Assembly (NCBI GenBank): GCA_947494925.1
Contig: CANLWS010000002.1
Span: 310,001 to 374,000, forward strand
Direction: 5' to 3'
DNA: 64,000 bases
From: an uncultured Alteromonadaceae bacterium
Lineage (GTDB): Bacteria; Pseudomonadota; Gammaproteobacteria; Enterobacterales; Alteromonadaceae
A program made the translations under genes and the position numbers. Of this stretch, positions 35,472 to 44,032 are shown in pieces; positions within the stretch are counted from its first letter, which is position 1, and each line of letters begins with the position of its first letter. The notes under the pieces were generated by a model, which did no database searches, was not told where the DNA came from, and worked only from the letters and a program-made list of their open reading frames with translations.

Positions 35472-35951
35472 ATGAATAAAGTTTTAATGGTAATAGCAGC
35501 AACTTTAGTATCGTTTAGCGCATCAGCTGACAATATACGTTTGTCAGAACCTGTATCGCAGGACAAGCATTACGAGACTTTCGGAAGTGTTCTGAATGAA
35601 TCACTACCCGCACTGAGCTTGTCTGAACTAGTGCAAAAGGCCAATGATAACCTTGGCAAGACTTTTCAGGTAGAAACACGCATTGCCAAAGTGTGCCAGA
35701 AGAAAGGTTGTTTTTTTATCGCCCAACAGGACCAACATGTCGTTCGGGTTTCTTTTCGGGATTACGGATTTTTCATACCTACAGACAGCAGTGGTAAAGT
35801 TGTCACACTGGCAGGTGAATTGATTGAAAAAGAAGTCAGCGAAAAACAAGCAGCGCACTTTAATGCTGATTTAAATAGTGACTCGGAATCTGTTTCAGCA
35901 GGCAAAGTTTATGAAATTGTCGCAGAGAGTGTACGTATTCCACGTAATTGA
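35472..35951 (+). CDS. Exported DUF4920-family protein
   Basis: This 159-aa protein starts at the ATG at 35472, preceded by AGGATCC; a longer frame from 35418 lacks support. A signal peptide (NKVLMVIAATLVSFSASA) is followed by a compact OB-like beta domain. It contains the family's cysteine motif KVCQKKGCFFIAQQ and GFFIPTDSSGKVVTLAGEL. The function of DUF4920 proteins is not established; metal or redox roles have been guessed from the paired cysteines. Confidence 0.8.
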   Translation: MNKVLMVIAATLVSFSASADNIRLSEPVSQDKHYETFGSVLNESLPALSLSELVQKANDNLGKTFQVETRIAKVCQKKGCFFIAQQDQHVVRVSFRDYGFFIPTDSSGKVVTLAGELIEKEVSEKQAAHFNADLNSDSESVSAGKVYEIVAESVRIPRN

Positions 35952-35983
35952 TTTCTACAGGCATGAAACTAGCTATTCAGAGG

Positions 35984-36436
35984 TTATGAATAATCAGGTC
36001 TCACCCATGATCTTTTGATTTTATGAAGTGTGTAAAGGTACGGCAATATAAGCAAAAATTCGAAGTGTAAATAATTGATTTCGAAATTCAATTTACCAAT
36101 AACAGTTACAATGAGTGTTATATAAGCAACATACAAACTAGCGTCTATTGCCCAATTTTTACTGAACAGCAAGCTATAAGCACATACGCCATTCAAACAC
36201 ACAAGAACGACTAAAGAGATAGGTACGAACGCGTATGGAGAGCCGTCATAAAAAAAGCCAAACACAGCAATATGAATGTCACCACCCTGTAACAACGAGG
36301 CAAACGACGCCACGGCCGTTAAAATGCCGAATACTATAAAACACCATCCGATGAATTTTATCCAAAACGGCAGAAGAGATTGTCTGTACTGTCTGATATC
36401 CGAAAACTGAAGGCTTGCACTCGCGGTATTCATCAT
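35984..36436 (-). CDS. Four-helix membrane protein of unknown function
   Basis: This 150-aa protein has hydrophobic segments at about residues 23-49 (FIGWCFIVFGILTAVASFAS), 69-91, 95-115 and 124-139. I do not recognise a family. ATG is preceded by AGGGAAGAG, an excellent ribosome binding site, which supports a real gene. It lies near a second unknown small gene on the same strand (36504-36836) but 67 bp apart, so co-transcription is uncertain. Confidence 0.68.
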   Translation of the reverse strand: MMNTASASLQFSDIRQYRQSLLPFWIKFIGWCFIVFGILTAVASFASLLQGGDIHIAVFGFFYDGSPYAFVPISLVVLVCLNGVCAYSLLFSKNWAIDASLYVAYITLIVTVIGKLNFEINYLHFEFLLILPYLYTLHKIKRSWVRPDYS

Positions 36437-36503
36437 TTCTCTTCCCTGAAATTATCCCCACCAGTTAACAGTTTAAGCGTTATATATGCCGAAAACGAAC
36501 ATT

Positions 36504-36836
36504 TTAGTTGCATGCATAGGCTTTAAACTTCTCCGGTTCTTTTACAATTCTGCATATCTTAAAAGAATCGTCGGGCTTTGTGTCCATACTGCTAAACTTT
36601 ATTGCATCGAATATATAAGCTTCGTTTGCTCCATTAATATAGATTGTTTCGAATTTTCCAACAAGAGTAGAACTCATCACAACGCTATCAGGAAAACCTA
36701 CAGCGCTTCTGAGCGTATTAAATGTATCACCTACTTTTACAGATCCGGAATCGGCATAAGACGGCGGATTAACTGATACAACTAAGATGAAACATATTAG
36801 TTGGAGTTTTATTACTTTCCGTGAGAACCTCTGCAT
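36504..36836 (-). CDS. Small exported protein of unknown function
   Basis: This 110-aa protein has a signal-peptide-like start (RKVIKLQLICFILVVSVNPP, cut near SYA-DSG). A mature domain of about 80 residues follows, with GDTFNTLRSAVGFPDSVVMS and a C-terminal Cys pair (FKICRIV and YACN) that could form a disulfide. The KVGDTFNTLRSAVGFPD stretch vaguely recalls SmpA/OmlA-like folds, but I would not assign it. It is upstream of the four-helix membrane protein on the same strand. Confidence 0.6.
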   Translation of the reverse strand: MQRFSRKVIKLQLICFILVVSVNPPSYADSGSVKVGDTFNTLRSAVGFPDSVVMSSTLVGKFETIYINGANEAYIFDAIKFSSMDTKPDDSFKICRIVKEPEKFKAYACN

Positions 36837-36930
36837 CCCAATTCATTCCCTATGGCACTGCAATACTTGAACGCTTAACAAGGGACGCTGATTATTTTCT
36901 TCAGGCCCCTTTGGCATATGTTGAACTGGC

Positions 36931-37407
36931 CTAAACGTACTCGACTGCTGAAATTTCGTATTCCACAGTACCCGATGGCGTTGTGATATTCACTACGTCA
37001 TCCACTTCCTTGCCAATCAGTCCACGGGCGATAGGAGAATTAACCGAGATCAGGTTATTTTTGATATCTGCTTCATCATCGCCAACAATTTTATAAGTGG
37101 TTTCTTCTTCTGTGGAAACATTGAATATAGTGACAGTAGTACCAAAAATCACTTTTCCTGTGTTTGGCATTTTAGTGACATCGATTACCTGCGCATTTGA
37201 CAGTTTACCTTCGATATCCTGAATTCGTCCTTCACAAAAACTCTGTTGTTCACGGGCCGCATGATATTCGGCATTTTCTTTCAAATCACCATGCTCTCTG
37301 GCCTCAGCGATTGACTGAATAATTGCAGGTCGTCTTACAGATTTTAGTTCGTTTAATTCTACGCGCAGCATTTCTGCGCCCTTGGCAGTCATAGGGTACT
37401 GATTCAT
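36931..37407 (-). CDS. greA: Transcription elongation factor GreA
   Basis: GreA rescues backtracked RNA polymerase by stimulating transcript cleavage. The 158-aa protein has the N-terminal coiled coil ([20 protein letters not shown]) with the acidic tip region [19 protein letters not shown]-terminal FKBP-like domain follows ([18 protein letters not shown]). Length and motifs are standard. It lies downstream of carAB on the same strand but is separated by a terminator, as in many gammaproteobacteria. Confidence 0.97.
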   Translation of the reverse strand: MNQYPMTAKGAEMLRVELNELKSVRRPAIIQSIAEAREHGDLKENAEYHAAREQQSFCEGRIQDIEGKLSNAQVIDVTKMPNTGKVIFGTTVTIFNVSTEEETTYKIVGDDEADIKNNLISVNSPIARGLIGKEVDDVVNITTPSGTVEYEISAVEYV

Positions 37408-37462
37408 GTATCAATAACTCACAAATTTGTTGAATATTTAATGTAAATTGCACTTAAGAAGA

Positions 37463-37493
37463 TAAAAAGTAAAAGTGCGCATACGCGCACTTT
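37463..37493 (-). terminator. Terminator after carB
   Basis: On the minus strand: AAAGTGCGC, loop GTAT, GCGCACTTT followed by TACTTTTT. It lies 36 bp after the carB stop and insulates greA. Confidence 0.9.
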
Positions 37494-37528
37494 ATCAAAT
37501 AAACAGCGGCAAATAAAAATTAATGCCG

Positions 37529-40500
37529 TTAACCGATCCGTTTATGCAAATCCTGAACTGACGTGACTCGCGCCCTATCGTCGGCTTCCTGTGCGTTAAT
37601 GGTGGCAAATGCCGCGTTCATTGTGGTTGTGTAAGGTACTTTGTTAAGTAGTGCTTCGCGACGAATGTAGACTGAGTCAGTAATCGCTTGCCTACCTTCC
37701 GTAGTATTGACTATGTAACAATACTCACCATTTTTGGTCGCATCAACAATGTTTGGGCGACCTTCAGTCAGCTTATTCACCACAGAACAACTAATTCCGG
37801 CGTCCTTCAGCACTTCAGCAGTGCCGCTTGTGGCTTCCAGTGCAAATCCTTTGGCTGCCATTTTCTGACCTAGTTCGATAATCCTGCCTTTATCATTCTG
37901 TCGTACTGAAAGCAGTGCTTTCCCTTTGGAAGGAATTGGTGCGCCCGCACCCAGGTTGGCTTTAGCGTAGGCTTCTTCGAAGCTCTCTCCCACCCCCATG
38001 ACTTCGCCCGTGGAACGCATTTCAGGCCCGAGTAAAGGATCCACCCCCTGAAATTTCGCAAATGGCAATACCACTTCTTTGACAGAGTAAAAAGGAGGAA
38101 TAATTTCCTTGCTGACACCTTGAGAAGCCAAGGATTGCCCAGCCATTGCTCGTGCTGCAATTTTAGCTAAAGGTACACCTGTTGCTTTGGAAACAAATGG
38201 AACTGTTCTCGCAGCACGTGGATTCACTTCAATCAAATACACTTCGCCATCTTTAACGGCAAACTGCGTATTCATTAATCCAACAACACCTAACTCCAAT
38301 GCCATGGCTTTCACCTGATCGCGCATTACATTCTGGATATCTTCACTGAGTGAATATGAAGGCAGAGAACAGGCCGAATCACCAGAGTGAACCCCTGCCT
38401 GTTCGATATGTTCCATAATTCCGCCAATTACGACCTCAGTGCCATCACACATGGCATCAACATCCACTTCAATCGCGTCATCCAGGAACCGATCAAGCAA
38501 TACTGGTGAATCATTGGAAACCTTAACCGCTTCATTCAGATAACGCTTAAGGTCCTTGAGGTCATAAACGATTTCCATTGCTCTCCCGCCTAACACATAA
38601 GAGGGACGAACAACCAATGGAAAACCTATTTCTTCTGCTCTTGCCAGCGCTTCTTCCATATTGCTTACAGTTGCGTTGGCTGGTTGCTTTAAACCAAGTT
38701 TATTGACCATTTGCTGGAATCGCTCACGATCTTCAGCCTGATCTATAGCATCGGGTGATGTGCCAATGATTGGAACACCTGCCGCAGCTAAGTCACGTGC
38801 TAGTTTCAATGGTGTTTGGCCGCCATACTGAACAATCACGCCTTTGGGTTGTTCGACACGAACAATTTCCAGCACGTCTTCCAGGGTGACAGGCTCAAAA
38901 TATAATCTGTCTGATGTGTCATAATCGGTTGAGACAGTTTCAGGGTTACAATTAACCATAATTGTCTCGTAGCCATCTTCTCGCATTGCAAGGGCAGCAT
39001 GTACGCAGCAATAGTCAAACTCGATCCCTTGACCAATCCTGTTGGGTCCACCACCCAACACCATGATTTTGTCCCGCGACGACGGCTGAGACTCGCACTC
39101 TTCGTCATAAGTGGAGTACATGTAAGCAGTACTTGTGGAGAATTCCGCAGCACAGGTATCCACACGCTTATAAACAGGTTGAATGCCAAAGCTTCTTCTT
39201 AAATCACGGACGTCTGATTCTGCCACATTAGTCAACTCGGCAATGCGCGCATCCGCAAACCCTTTGCGTTTCAGGGTACGCATCAAATCAGCTGTAAAAT
39301 GAGGAAGACCGGTGATAGTGATCTTCTGCTCAAGCAGAATCAATTCTTCCAATTGAACCAGATACCAGCGGTCAATATTGGTGAGATTAAATATCTCGTC
39401 AACTGTCATGCCCATTCTGAAGGCATCACCTATGTACCACATCCGTTCTGCACCCGGCTCGCGGAGTTCCCGGACGATAATACTTTTACTTTCCGGCTCA
39501 TTGATATCGATAATGGAATCCAGACCATTCACCCCTACTTCCAATCCGCGTAGGGCTTTTTGCAATGATTCCTGCTGATTGCGACCAATCGCCATCACTT
39601 CACCAACTGACTTCATCTGCGTTGTCAGACGGTCATTTGCACCAGCAAATTTTTCGAAGTTAAAACGAGGAATTTTTGTTACGACGTAATCTATTGCAGG
39701 CTCAAAAGAAGCCGGAGTCAAACCGCCAGTAATATCATTGGCTAGTTCATCCAGCGTATAACCTATCGCTAATTTGGCAGCAACTTTCGCGATGGGGAAG
39801 CCTGTCGCTTTTGACGCAAGAGCTGAGGAGCGAGAAACTCGTGGATTCATTTCAATGATAACCAGACGTCCGGTATCCGGGTCCACGCCAAACTGAACAT
39901 TGGAGCCACCAGTTTCGACACCAATTTCGCGCAATACAGCCATGGCGGCATTCCGCATAATCTGGAACTCTTTGTCGGTTAAAGTTTGCGCCGGCGCAAC
40001 AGTGATAGAATCTCCCGTATGCACGCCCATAGGGTCAAAGTTCTCTATGGTACAGACAATAATGCAGTTATCAGCTTTGTCTCTGACCACTTCCATTTCA
40101 TATTCTTTCCAACCTATTAACGACTCATCAATTAACAGTTCGCTGGTAGGAGAAAGGTCCAACCCACGGCGACAGATTTCATCAAATTCGTCGACGTTGT
40201 AGGCAATACCGCCACCCGTTCCACCCATAGTGAAAGAAGGACGAATAATGCAAGGGAATCCAATACGGCTCAGAACATCATGTGCCTGTTCTATAGTATG
40301 GGCGATTTCGGCCCTTGGACATTCCAAACCAATTGATTTCATGGCCTTATCAAAACGTTCTCTGTCCTCTGCCTTATCAATCGCATCTGCAGTGGCGCCA
40401 ATCATTTCCACACCATATTCCTGCAGAACACCGTGCTTATTCAGATCCAGAGCACAGTTAAGCGCAGTTTGTCCGCCCATAGTAGGTAAAACAGCGTCAG

Positions 40501-40747
40501 GACGTTCTTTTTCAATTATCTTTTTAACCACTTCCCAATGAATAGGTTCAATGTAGGTGGCGTCGGCCATTTCCGGATCGGTCATTATGGTAGCAGGGTT
40601 GGAATTTACCAGGATTACCCGATAACCTTCCTCGCGCAATGCCTTACAGGCCTGAGCCCCGGAGTAGTCAAATTCACAGGCCTGACCTATAACAATCGGG
40701 CCTGCGCCAAGGATAAGAATACTTTGTATGTCGGTACGTTTTGGCAT
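37529..40747 (-). CDS. carB: Carbamoyl-phosphate synthase large subunit
   Basis: This subunit makes carbamoyl phosphate for arginine and pyrimidines from bicarbonate, ammonia and two ATP. The 1072-aa protein contains two homologous ATP-grasp halves, the first beginning [20 protein letters not shown] and the second with [22 protein letters not shown]-terminal MGS-like allosteric domain (about residues 935-1072) senses UMP and ornithine in E. coli. It follows carA by 19 bp and forms an operon with it. Confidence 0.98.
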   Translation of the reverse strand: MPKRTDIQSILILGAGPIVIGQACEFDYSGAQACKALREEGYRVILVNSNPATIMTDPEMADATYIEPIHWEVVKKIIEKERPDAVLPTMGGQTALNCALDLNKHGVLQEYGVEMIGATADAIDKAEDRERFDKAMKSIGLECPRAEIAHTIEQAHDVLSRIGFPCIIRPSFTMGGTGGGIAYNVDEFDEICRRGLDLSPTSELLIDESLIGWKEYEMEVVRDKADNCIIVCTIENFDPMGVHTGDSITVAPAQTLTDKEFQIMRNAAMAVLREIGVETGGSNVQFGVDPDTGRLVIIEMNPRVSRSSALASKATGFPIAKVAAKLAIGYTLDELANDITGGLTPASFEPAIDYVVTKIPRFNFEKFAGANDRLTTQMKSVGEVMAIGRNQQESLQKALRGLEVGVNGLDSIIDINEPESKSIIVRELREPGAERMWYIGDAFRMGMTVDEIFNLTNIDRWYLVQLEELILLEQKITITGLPHFTADLMRTLKRKGFADARIAELTNVAESDVRDLRRSFGIQPVYKRVDTCAAEFSTSTAYMYSTYDEECESQPSSRDKIMVLGGGPNRIGQGIEFDYCCVHAALAMREDGYETIMVNCNPETVSTDYDTSDRLYFEPVTLEDVLEIVRVEQPKGVIVQYGGQTPLKLARDLAAAGVPIIGTSPDAIDQAEDRERFQQMVNKLGLKQPANATVSNMEEALARAEEIGFPLVVRPSYVLGGRAMEIVYDLKDLKRYLNEAVKVSNDSPVLLDRFLDDAIEVDVDAMCDGTEVVIGGIMEHIEQAGVHSGDSACSLPSYSLSEDIQNVMRDQVKAMALELGVVGLMNTQFAVKDGEVYLIEVNPRAARTVPFVSKATGVPLAKIAARAMAGQSLASQGVSKEIIPPFYSVKEVVLPFAKFQGVDPLLGPEMRSTGEVMGVGESFEEAYAKANLGAGAPIPSKGKALLSVRQNDKGRIIELGQKMAAKGFALEATSGTAEVLKDAGISCSVVNKLTEGRPNIVDATKNGEYCYIVNTTEGRQAITDSVYIRREALLNKVPYTTTMNAAFATINAQEADDRARVTSVQDLHKRIG

Positions 40748-40766
40748 AGTGGTCGTTACTCTACTC

Positions 40767-41903
40767 TCAGGCGTTTTTTGCTTGCTTAATTAATTCAATA
40801 AAATGATCGAAAAGAGGTGCTGCGTCATGTGGCCCTGGGCTTGCTTCAGGGTGTCCCTGGAAACTGAATGCTGGCTTATCTTTACGATGAATACCCTGCA
40901 GGGAATTATCAAACAAAGACACATGCGTCACTTCAAGATTATCAGGTAGATTGTTCTCATCTACAGCAAAACCATGGTTTTGACTGGTGATCATCACAAC
41001 ATCACGTTTCAGATCTTTGACCGGATGGTTTGCACCGTGATGGCCAAATTTCATTTTGACTGTCTTTGCGCCACTTGCCAGTGCCAGTAACTGATGACCC
41101 AGACAGATACCAAATATCGGTAGATCAGCTTCTAACAACGATTTAATCGCATCAATAGCGTAGCCGCATGGTTCCGGATCTCCCGGGCCATTGGATAAAA
41201 ACACACCGTCAGGGTTTAACGCCAGCACATCCTCTGCTGGAGTGGTCGCTGGAACGACGGTAAGCCGGCAGCCTCTATCAACCAACATACGTAAAATATT
41301 GTGTTTGGCACCAAAATCGTAAGCAACAACATGAAATGCCAAGTCTTGCTTATCTTGTGCATAACCGCTTTCAAGATCCCAACTGCCATGTCGCCATTCT
41401 GATTTATCAGCTGTCGTCACAACTTTGGCTAGGTCCATACCTTTCAGACCAGGGAAATTTTTTGCTTCTGTCAGGGCTTTTGCCTCGTCCAGCTCAACGC
41501 CGGCCAATATACAACCATTTTGAGCACCTTTATCACGCAAAATTCTGGTTAAGCGACGGGTATCAATATCAGCGATACCTAATATATTGTTTTGTTTGAG
41601 ATATTCTGAAAGAGTTTGTTGATTGCGGTAGCTACTGGCAATGATAGGAAGGTCTCTGATTATCAGGCCTTTTGCCCAGATATTGTCAGATTCTACGTCT
41701 TCTGAATTGGTTCCCGTATTACCTATGTGCGGGTATGTCAGTGTGACTATTTGTTCTGCATAAGATGGATCGGTGAGAATTTCCTGGTATCCCGTCATCG
41801 ACGTATTAAATACCACTTCACCAACAGAAATCCCCGTAGCACCTATTGCCGTGCCTGTAAAAACTGAACCGTCTTCTAACACCAAAAGAGCGGAATTAGC
41901 CAA
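40767..41903 (-). CDS. carA: Carbamoyl-phosphate synthase small subunit (glutaminase)
   Basis: This subunit supplies ammonia from glutamine to CarB. The 378-aa protein has the N-terminal CPSase domain and a class I glutamine amidotransferase domain. The nucleophile Cys lies in [13 protein letters not shown], with His and Glu in [17 protein letters not shown] follows TTAGGAGGTTGACTT. Upstream is a leader with a terminator and then dapB, the same order as in E. coli. Confidence 0.98.
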   Translation of the reverse strand: MANSALLVLEDGSVFTGTAIGATGISVGEVVFNTSMTGYQEILTDPSYAEQIVTLTYPHIGNTGTNSEDVESDNIWAKGLIIRDLPIIASSYRNQQTLSEYLKQNNILGIADIDTRRLTRILRDKGAQNGCILAGVELDEAKALTEAKNFPGLKGMDLAKVVTTADKSEWRHGSWDLESGYAQDKQDLAFHVVAYDFGAKHNILRMLVDRGCRLTVVPATTPAEDVLALNPDGVFLSNGPGDPEPCGYAIDAIKSLLEADLPIFGICLGHQLLALASGAKTVKMKFGHHGANHPVKDLKRDVVMITSQNHGFAVDENNLPDNLEVTHVSLFDNSLQGIHRKDKPAFSFQGHPEASPGPHDAAPLFDHFIELIKQAKNA

Positions 41904-41963
41904 GTCAACCTCCTAAATAAGGACAACCCAAGGGAGTTAAGCACTCTAAGCCTTAAAACCCTA

Positions 41964-42000
41964 CAAAAAACGGGTTGCAAATAAAAAATTCGCATCCCGT
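41964..42000 (-). terminator. Terminator between dapB and carA, within the probable carAB leader
   Basis: On the minus strand: ACGGGATGCGAA, a 7-nt T-rich loop, TTTGCAACCCGT, then six T (one A-A mismatch in the stem). It could simply end dapB transcription. However, the best carAB promoter lies upstream of it, which would make it an attenuator. Confidence 0.7.
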
Positions 42001-42070
42001 CAACCTACTTTGCAGCTATGATTTCTGTACTTTATGTTGAAAAAGCACAAATATTTGGCAAATTCGCAGC

Positions 42071-42099
42071 ACTATACACCAAAGCTAATTTCAGGTCCA
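42071..42099 (-). promoter_or_regulatory. Probable carAB promoter
   Basis: On the minus strand: TGGACC (42099-42094), a 17-bp spacer and TATAGT (42076-42071). Transcripts would start near 42063 and carry a leader of about 160 nt that includes the hairpin at 41970-42000. Confidence 0.5.
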
Positions 42100-42166
42100 T
42101 TCTGAATTACATATTTTGTAAAAATAACCGTTTGGTCAGGTTTTTAAATCGAGAGTGGCAAAAGTA

Positions 42167-42970
42167 TCAATTAAACCCCAATACATCTTGCATGTTATAC
42201 AAACCTGCAGGTTTATCGACTAACCATTTGGCGGCGGAAACAGCCCCTTTAGCAAAGGTCAGGCGACTTGACGCTTTGTGTGTCAACTCCAGCCTTTCCC
42301 CGATATCAGCAAACAAAACCGTATGTTCCCCAACAACGTCTCCTGCCCTCACCGTGGCAAACCCTATCGTTTCCTTAGCACGCTCTCCAGTGTCGCCTTC
42401 CCTTCCGTACACAGCACATTTGGCAAGATCACGATCCAGTTCTTCTGCGATAACTTCGCCTAGGGCTACTGCTGTTCCAGACGGGGCGTCTTTTTTAAAT
42501 CGGTGATGAGCTTCTAAAATTTCAATGTCCGCACTCTCACCCATCACACTCGCGGCTTGCTTTACCAAATTTAGTAGCAGGTTTACGCCCACACTGTAAT
42601 TGGCAGCAAAAACAATAGGAATATGAGTCGCGGCGGTTTCCAGTTCAACTTTTTGTTCTTCATTAAGCCCTGTCGTACCTATTACAATTGGCTTTTTATG
42701 CTCGATACACCATTTCAGATTATTATCCAAGGCATCCGGCAGTGTGAAATCTATCATCACATCAATGTTTTGTTTATGTTCAGAGATGGTCTCAGTGCAT
42801 TGAAGCCCCGAGCGACCCGTTCCTGCCAACTCCCCGACATCCATTCCACTAAAGGAGGAACCAGAACGAACAGAAGCAGCGCTTAATACCGCAGCGTCAT
42901 CAGATGCGATTGCTTCAACTAATACACGCCCCATGCGCCCGTTAACACCAAAAATACCTAGCTTTTTCAT
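42167..42970 (-). CDS. dapB: 4-hydroxy-tetrahydrodipicolinate reductase
   Basis: DapB is the NAD(P)H-dependent second committed step of lysine and diaminopimelate synthesis. The 267-aa protein begins with the Rossmann motif [19 protein letters not shown] and contains the substrate signature [15 protein letters not shown]. Size matches the family. It lies upstream of carAB as in E. coli. A short disrupted frame ends 23 bp before its start codon. Confidence 0.97.
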   Translation of the reverse strand: MKKLGIFGVNGRMGRVLVEAIASDDAAVLSAASVRSGSSFSGMDVGELAGTGRSGLQCTETISEHKQNIDVMIDFTLPDALDNNLKWCIEHKKPIVIGTTGLNEEQKVELETAATHIPIVFAANYSVGVNLLLNLVKQAASVMGESADIEILEAHHRFKKDAPSGTAVALGEVIAEELDRDLAKCAVYGREGDTGERAKETIGFATVRAGDVVGEHTVLFADIGERLELTHKASSRLTFAKGAVSAAKWLVDKPAGLYNMQDVLGFN

Positions 42971-42993
42971 AGACTGCTTTACACAATTATCAG

Positions 42994-43212
42994 TTAGTCA
43001 GAATTGTGCACCAACTCAGGAAATAAGTCAGCCTGCAGATGGATATTAGATATGTCACTAGACAATTCAGTAAACTGAAAAGCCTCTCCAACTTTTAACA
43101 ACTTCCCCTCATTGTCTTTACATCCAGGTTTTCACCCCACTTTCACGCGGATAATTAATTCACCCTTATCACCTTGGTACTGTAAAAGAATTTGACGATT
43201 TTTCAGCTGCAT
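42994..43212 (-). pseudogene. Small protein frame upstream of dapB, interrupted by one TGA
   Basis: From ATG 43212 the minus strand reads MQLKNRQILLQYQGDKGELI, then IRVKVG. After an in-frame TGA at 43134-43132 it continues in the same frame (KPGCKDNEGKLLKVGEAFQF, then TELSSDISNIHLQADLFPEL and VHNSD) to TAA at 42994. The composition on both sides looks like one hydrophilic 72-residue protein. A single TGG-to-TGA change (Trp in a G-W-K-P-G-C context) would explain the break. TGA recoding or readthrough is an alternative. No clear ribosome binding site precedes the ATG. It ends 23 bp before dapB, so the two could be co-transcribed. Confidence 0.5.
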
Positions 43213-43221
43213 ACGTATTCA
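43208..43221. promoter_or_regulatory. Possible LacI-type operator upstream of the pullulanase pair
   Basis: TGCATACGTATTCA, a CG-centred near-palindrome with core ATACGTAT, lies about 135 bp before the PEP-CTERM/pullulanase genes. It overlaps the start of the broken frame on the other strand, so it may be chance. Confidence 0.35.
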
Positions 43222-43355
43222 TGCGTCAAATAATTCGAATCTATTAGCAGTTACTTTTTTGTTCAATTAGTGTCCTGCTCTTGTAACTACACTGTTAATC
43301 AAATGTAACTTATGGCCCGAGCAAAATTGCATAAAACAACTTTTTGGAAGTCACC

Positions 43356-44021
43356 ATGAATATGAAAAAATTACTCTTTTGCAGCCTATTTGGGTTGCTC
43401 AGCTTTAACTTGCACGCAGCAATGATCACTAATGGAAACTTTCAGACTTGTGACCTGAGTGGTTGGCAGGTTGATACAGATGGGTTGGGTGATCCAGGTG
43501 CAACAGGCGATTTCAGTATTCAGAACAATGGTGGTGAATGTGCCGCGCAGGTCAGCGTTGATCTTACTAACGGAGCCTCTTCATCTTTTGCTAACACATT
43601 GTCAACCGACCTTGATTTTAGTGCGGATAGCAACGAATTATTATTGTTGAGTTTCGATTGGGAATTTGCTGGATTTGATGATGAAACGCTTGATGCCGAT
43701 GCGTTTTCCGTTTTCTTGTTCGATGGCCTGAACACCTTTGGCGCAGATGGTTTATTCGGCAACTTGATTGATGCGACTTCCATTTACGGTTCAAATACTT
43801 TCTCCACGTATTTGGATAGCAGTTTTATCAATCAGGCCGGCCTGACATTGGACTTTCAGGTTCTGGGAGGATTCAATCTAACTTCCTTATCCTCAACTCT
43901 GACCATCGATAACGTTAGTCTGACCGCAGTTTCTACCTCCGTCCCTGAGCCATCAGTTTATATGTTGTTTGCAGCTGGTCTGGTGGGATTAATTAGTCGC
44001 AAACGCCGTTTCAATCAATAG
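43356..44021 (+). CDS. Short PEP-CTERM exported protein
   Basis: This 221-aa protein starts at ATG 43356 with TTGGAAG as ribosome binding site. Its signal peptide is KKLLFCSLFGLLSFNLHA. The mature part resembles jelly-roll carbohydrate-binding-like PEP-CTERM proteins (NGNFQTCDLSGWQVDTDG, typical of an N-terminal NGDFE-x-GW motif). It ends with a PEP-CTERM sorting signal, VPEPSVYMLFAAGLVGLI followed by SRKRR. Exosortase processing is expected. The pullulanase gene starts 11 bp downstream, so they are almost certainly co-transcribed, hinting at a joint role in starch or glycan use or in matrix remodelling. Confidence 0.88.
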   Translation: MNMKKLLFCSLFGLLSFNLHAAMITNGNFQTCDLSGWQVDTDGLGDPGATGDFSIQNNGGECAAQVSVDLTNGASSSFANTLSTDLDFSADSNELLLLSFDWEFAGFDDETLDADAFSVFLFDGLNTFGADGLFGNLIDATSIYGSNTFSTYLDSSFINQAGLTLDFQVLGGFNLTSLSSTLTIDNVSLTAVSTSVPEPSVYMLFAAGLVGLISRKRRFNQ

Positions 44022-44032
44022 GAAAAACTATT

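Noticed and set aside
42994-43212. Selenocysteine insertion at the TGA of the broken frame
   Set aside because: No bacterial SECIS-like hairpin was evident right after the TGA, and a Trp codon change is simpler. Kept only as a remote alternative.
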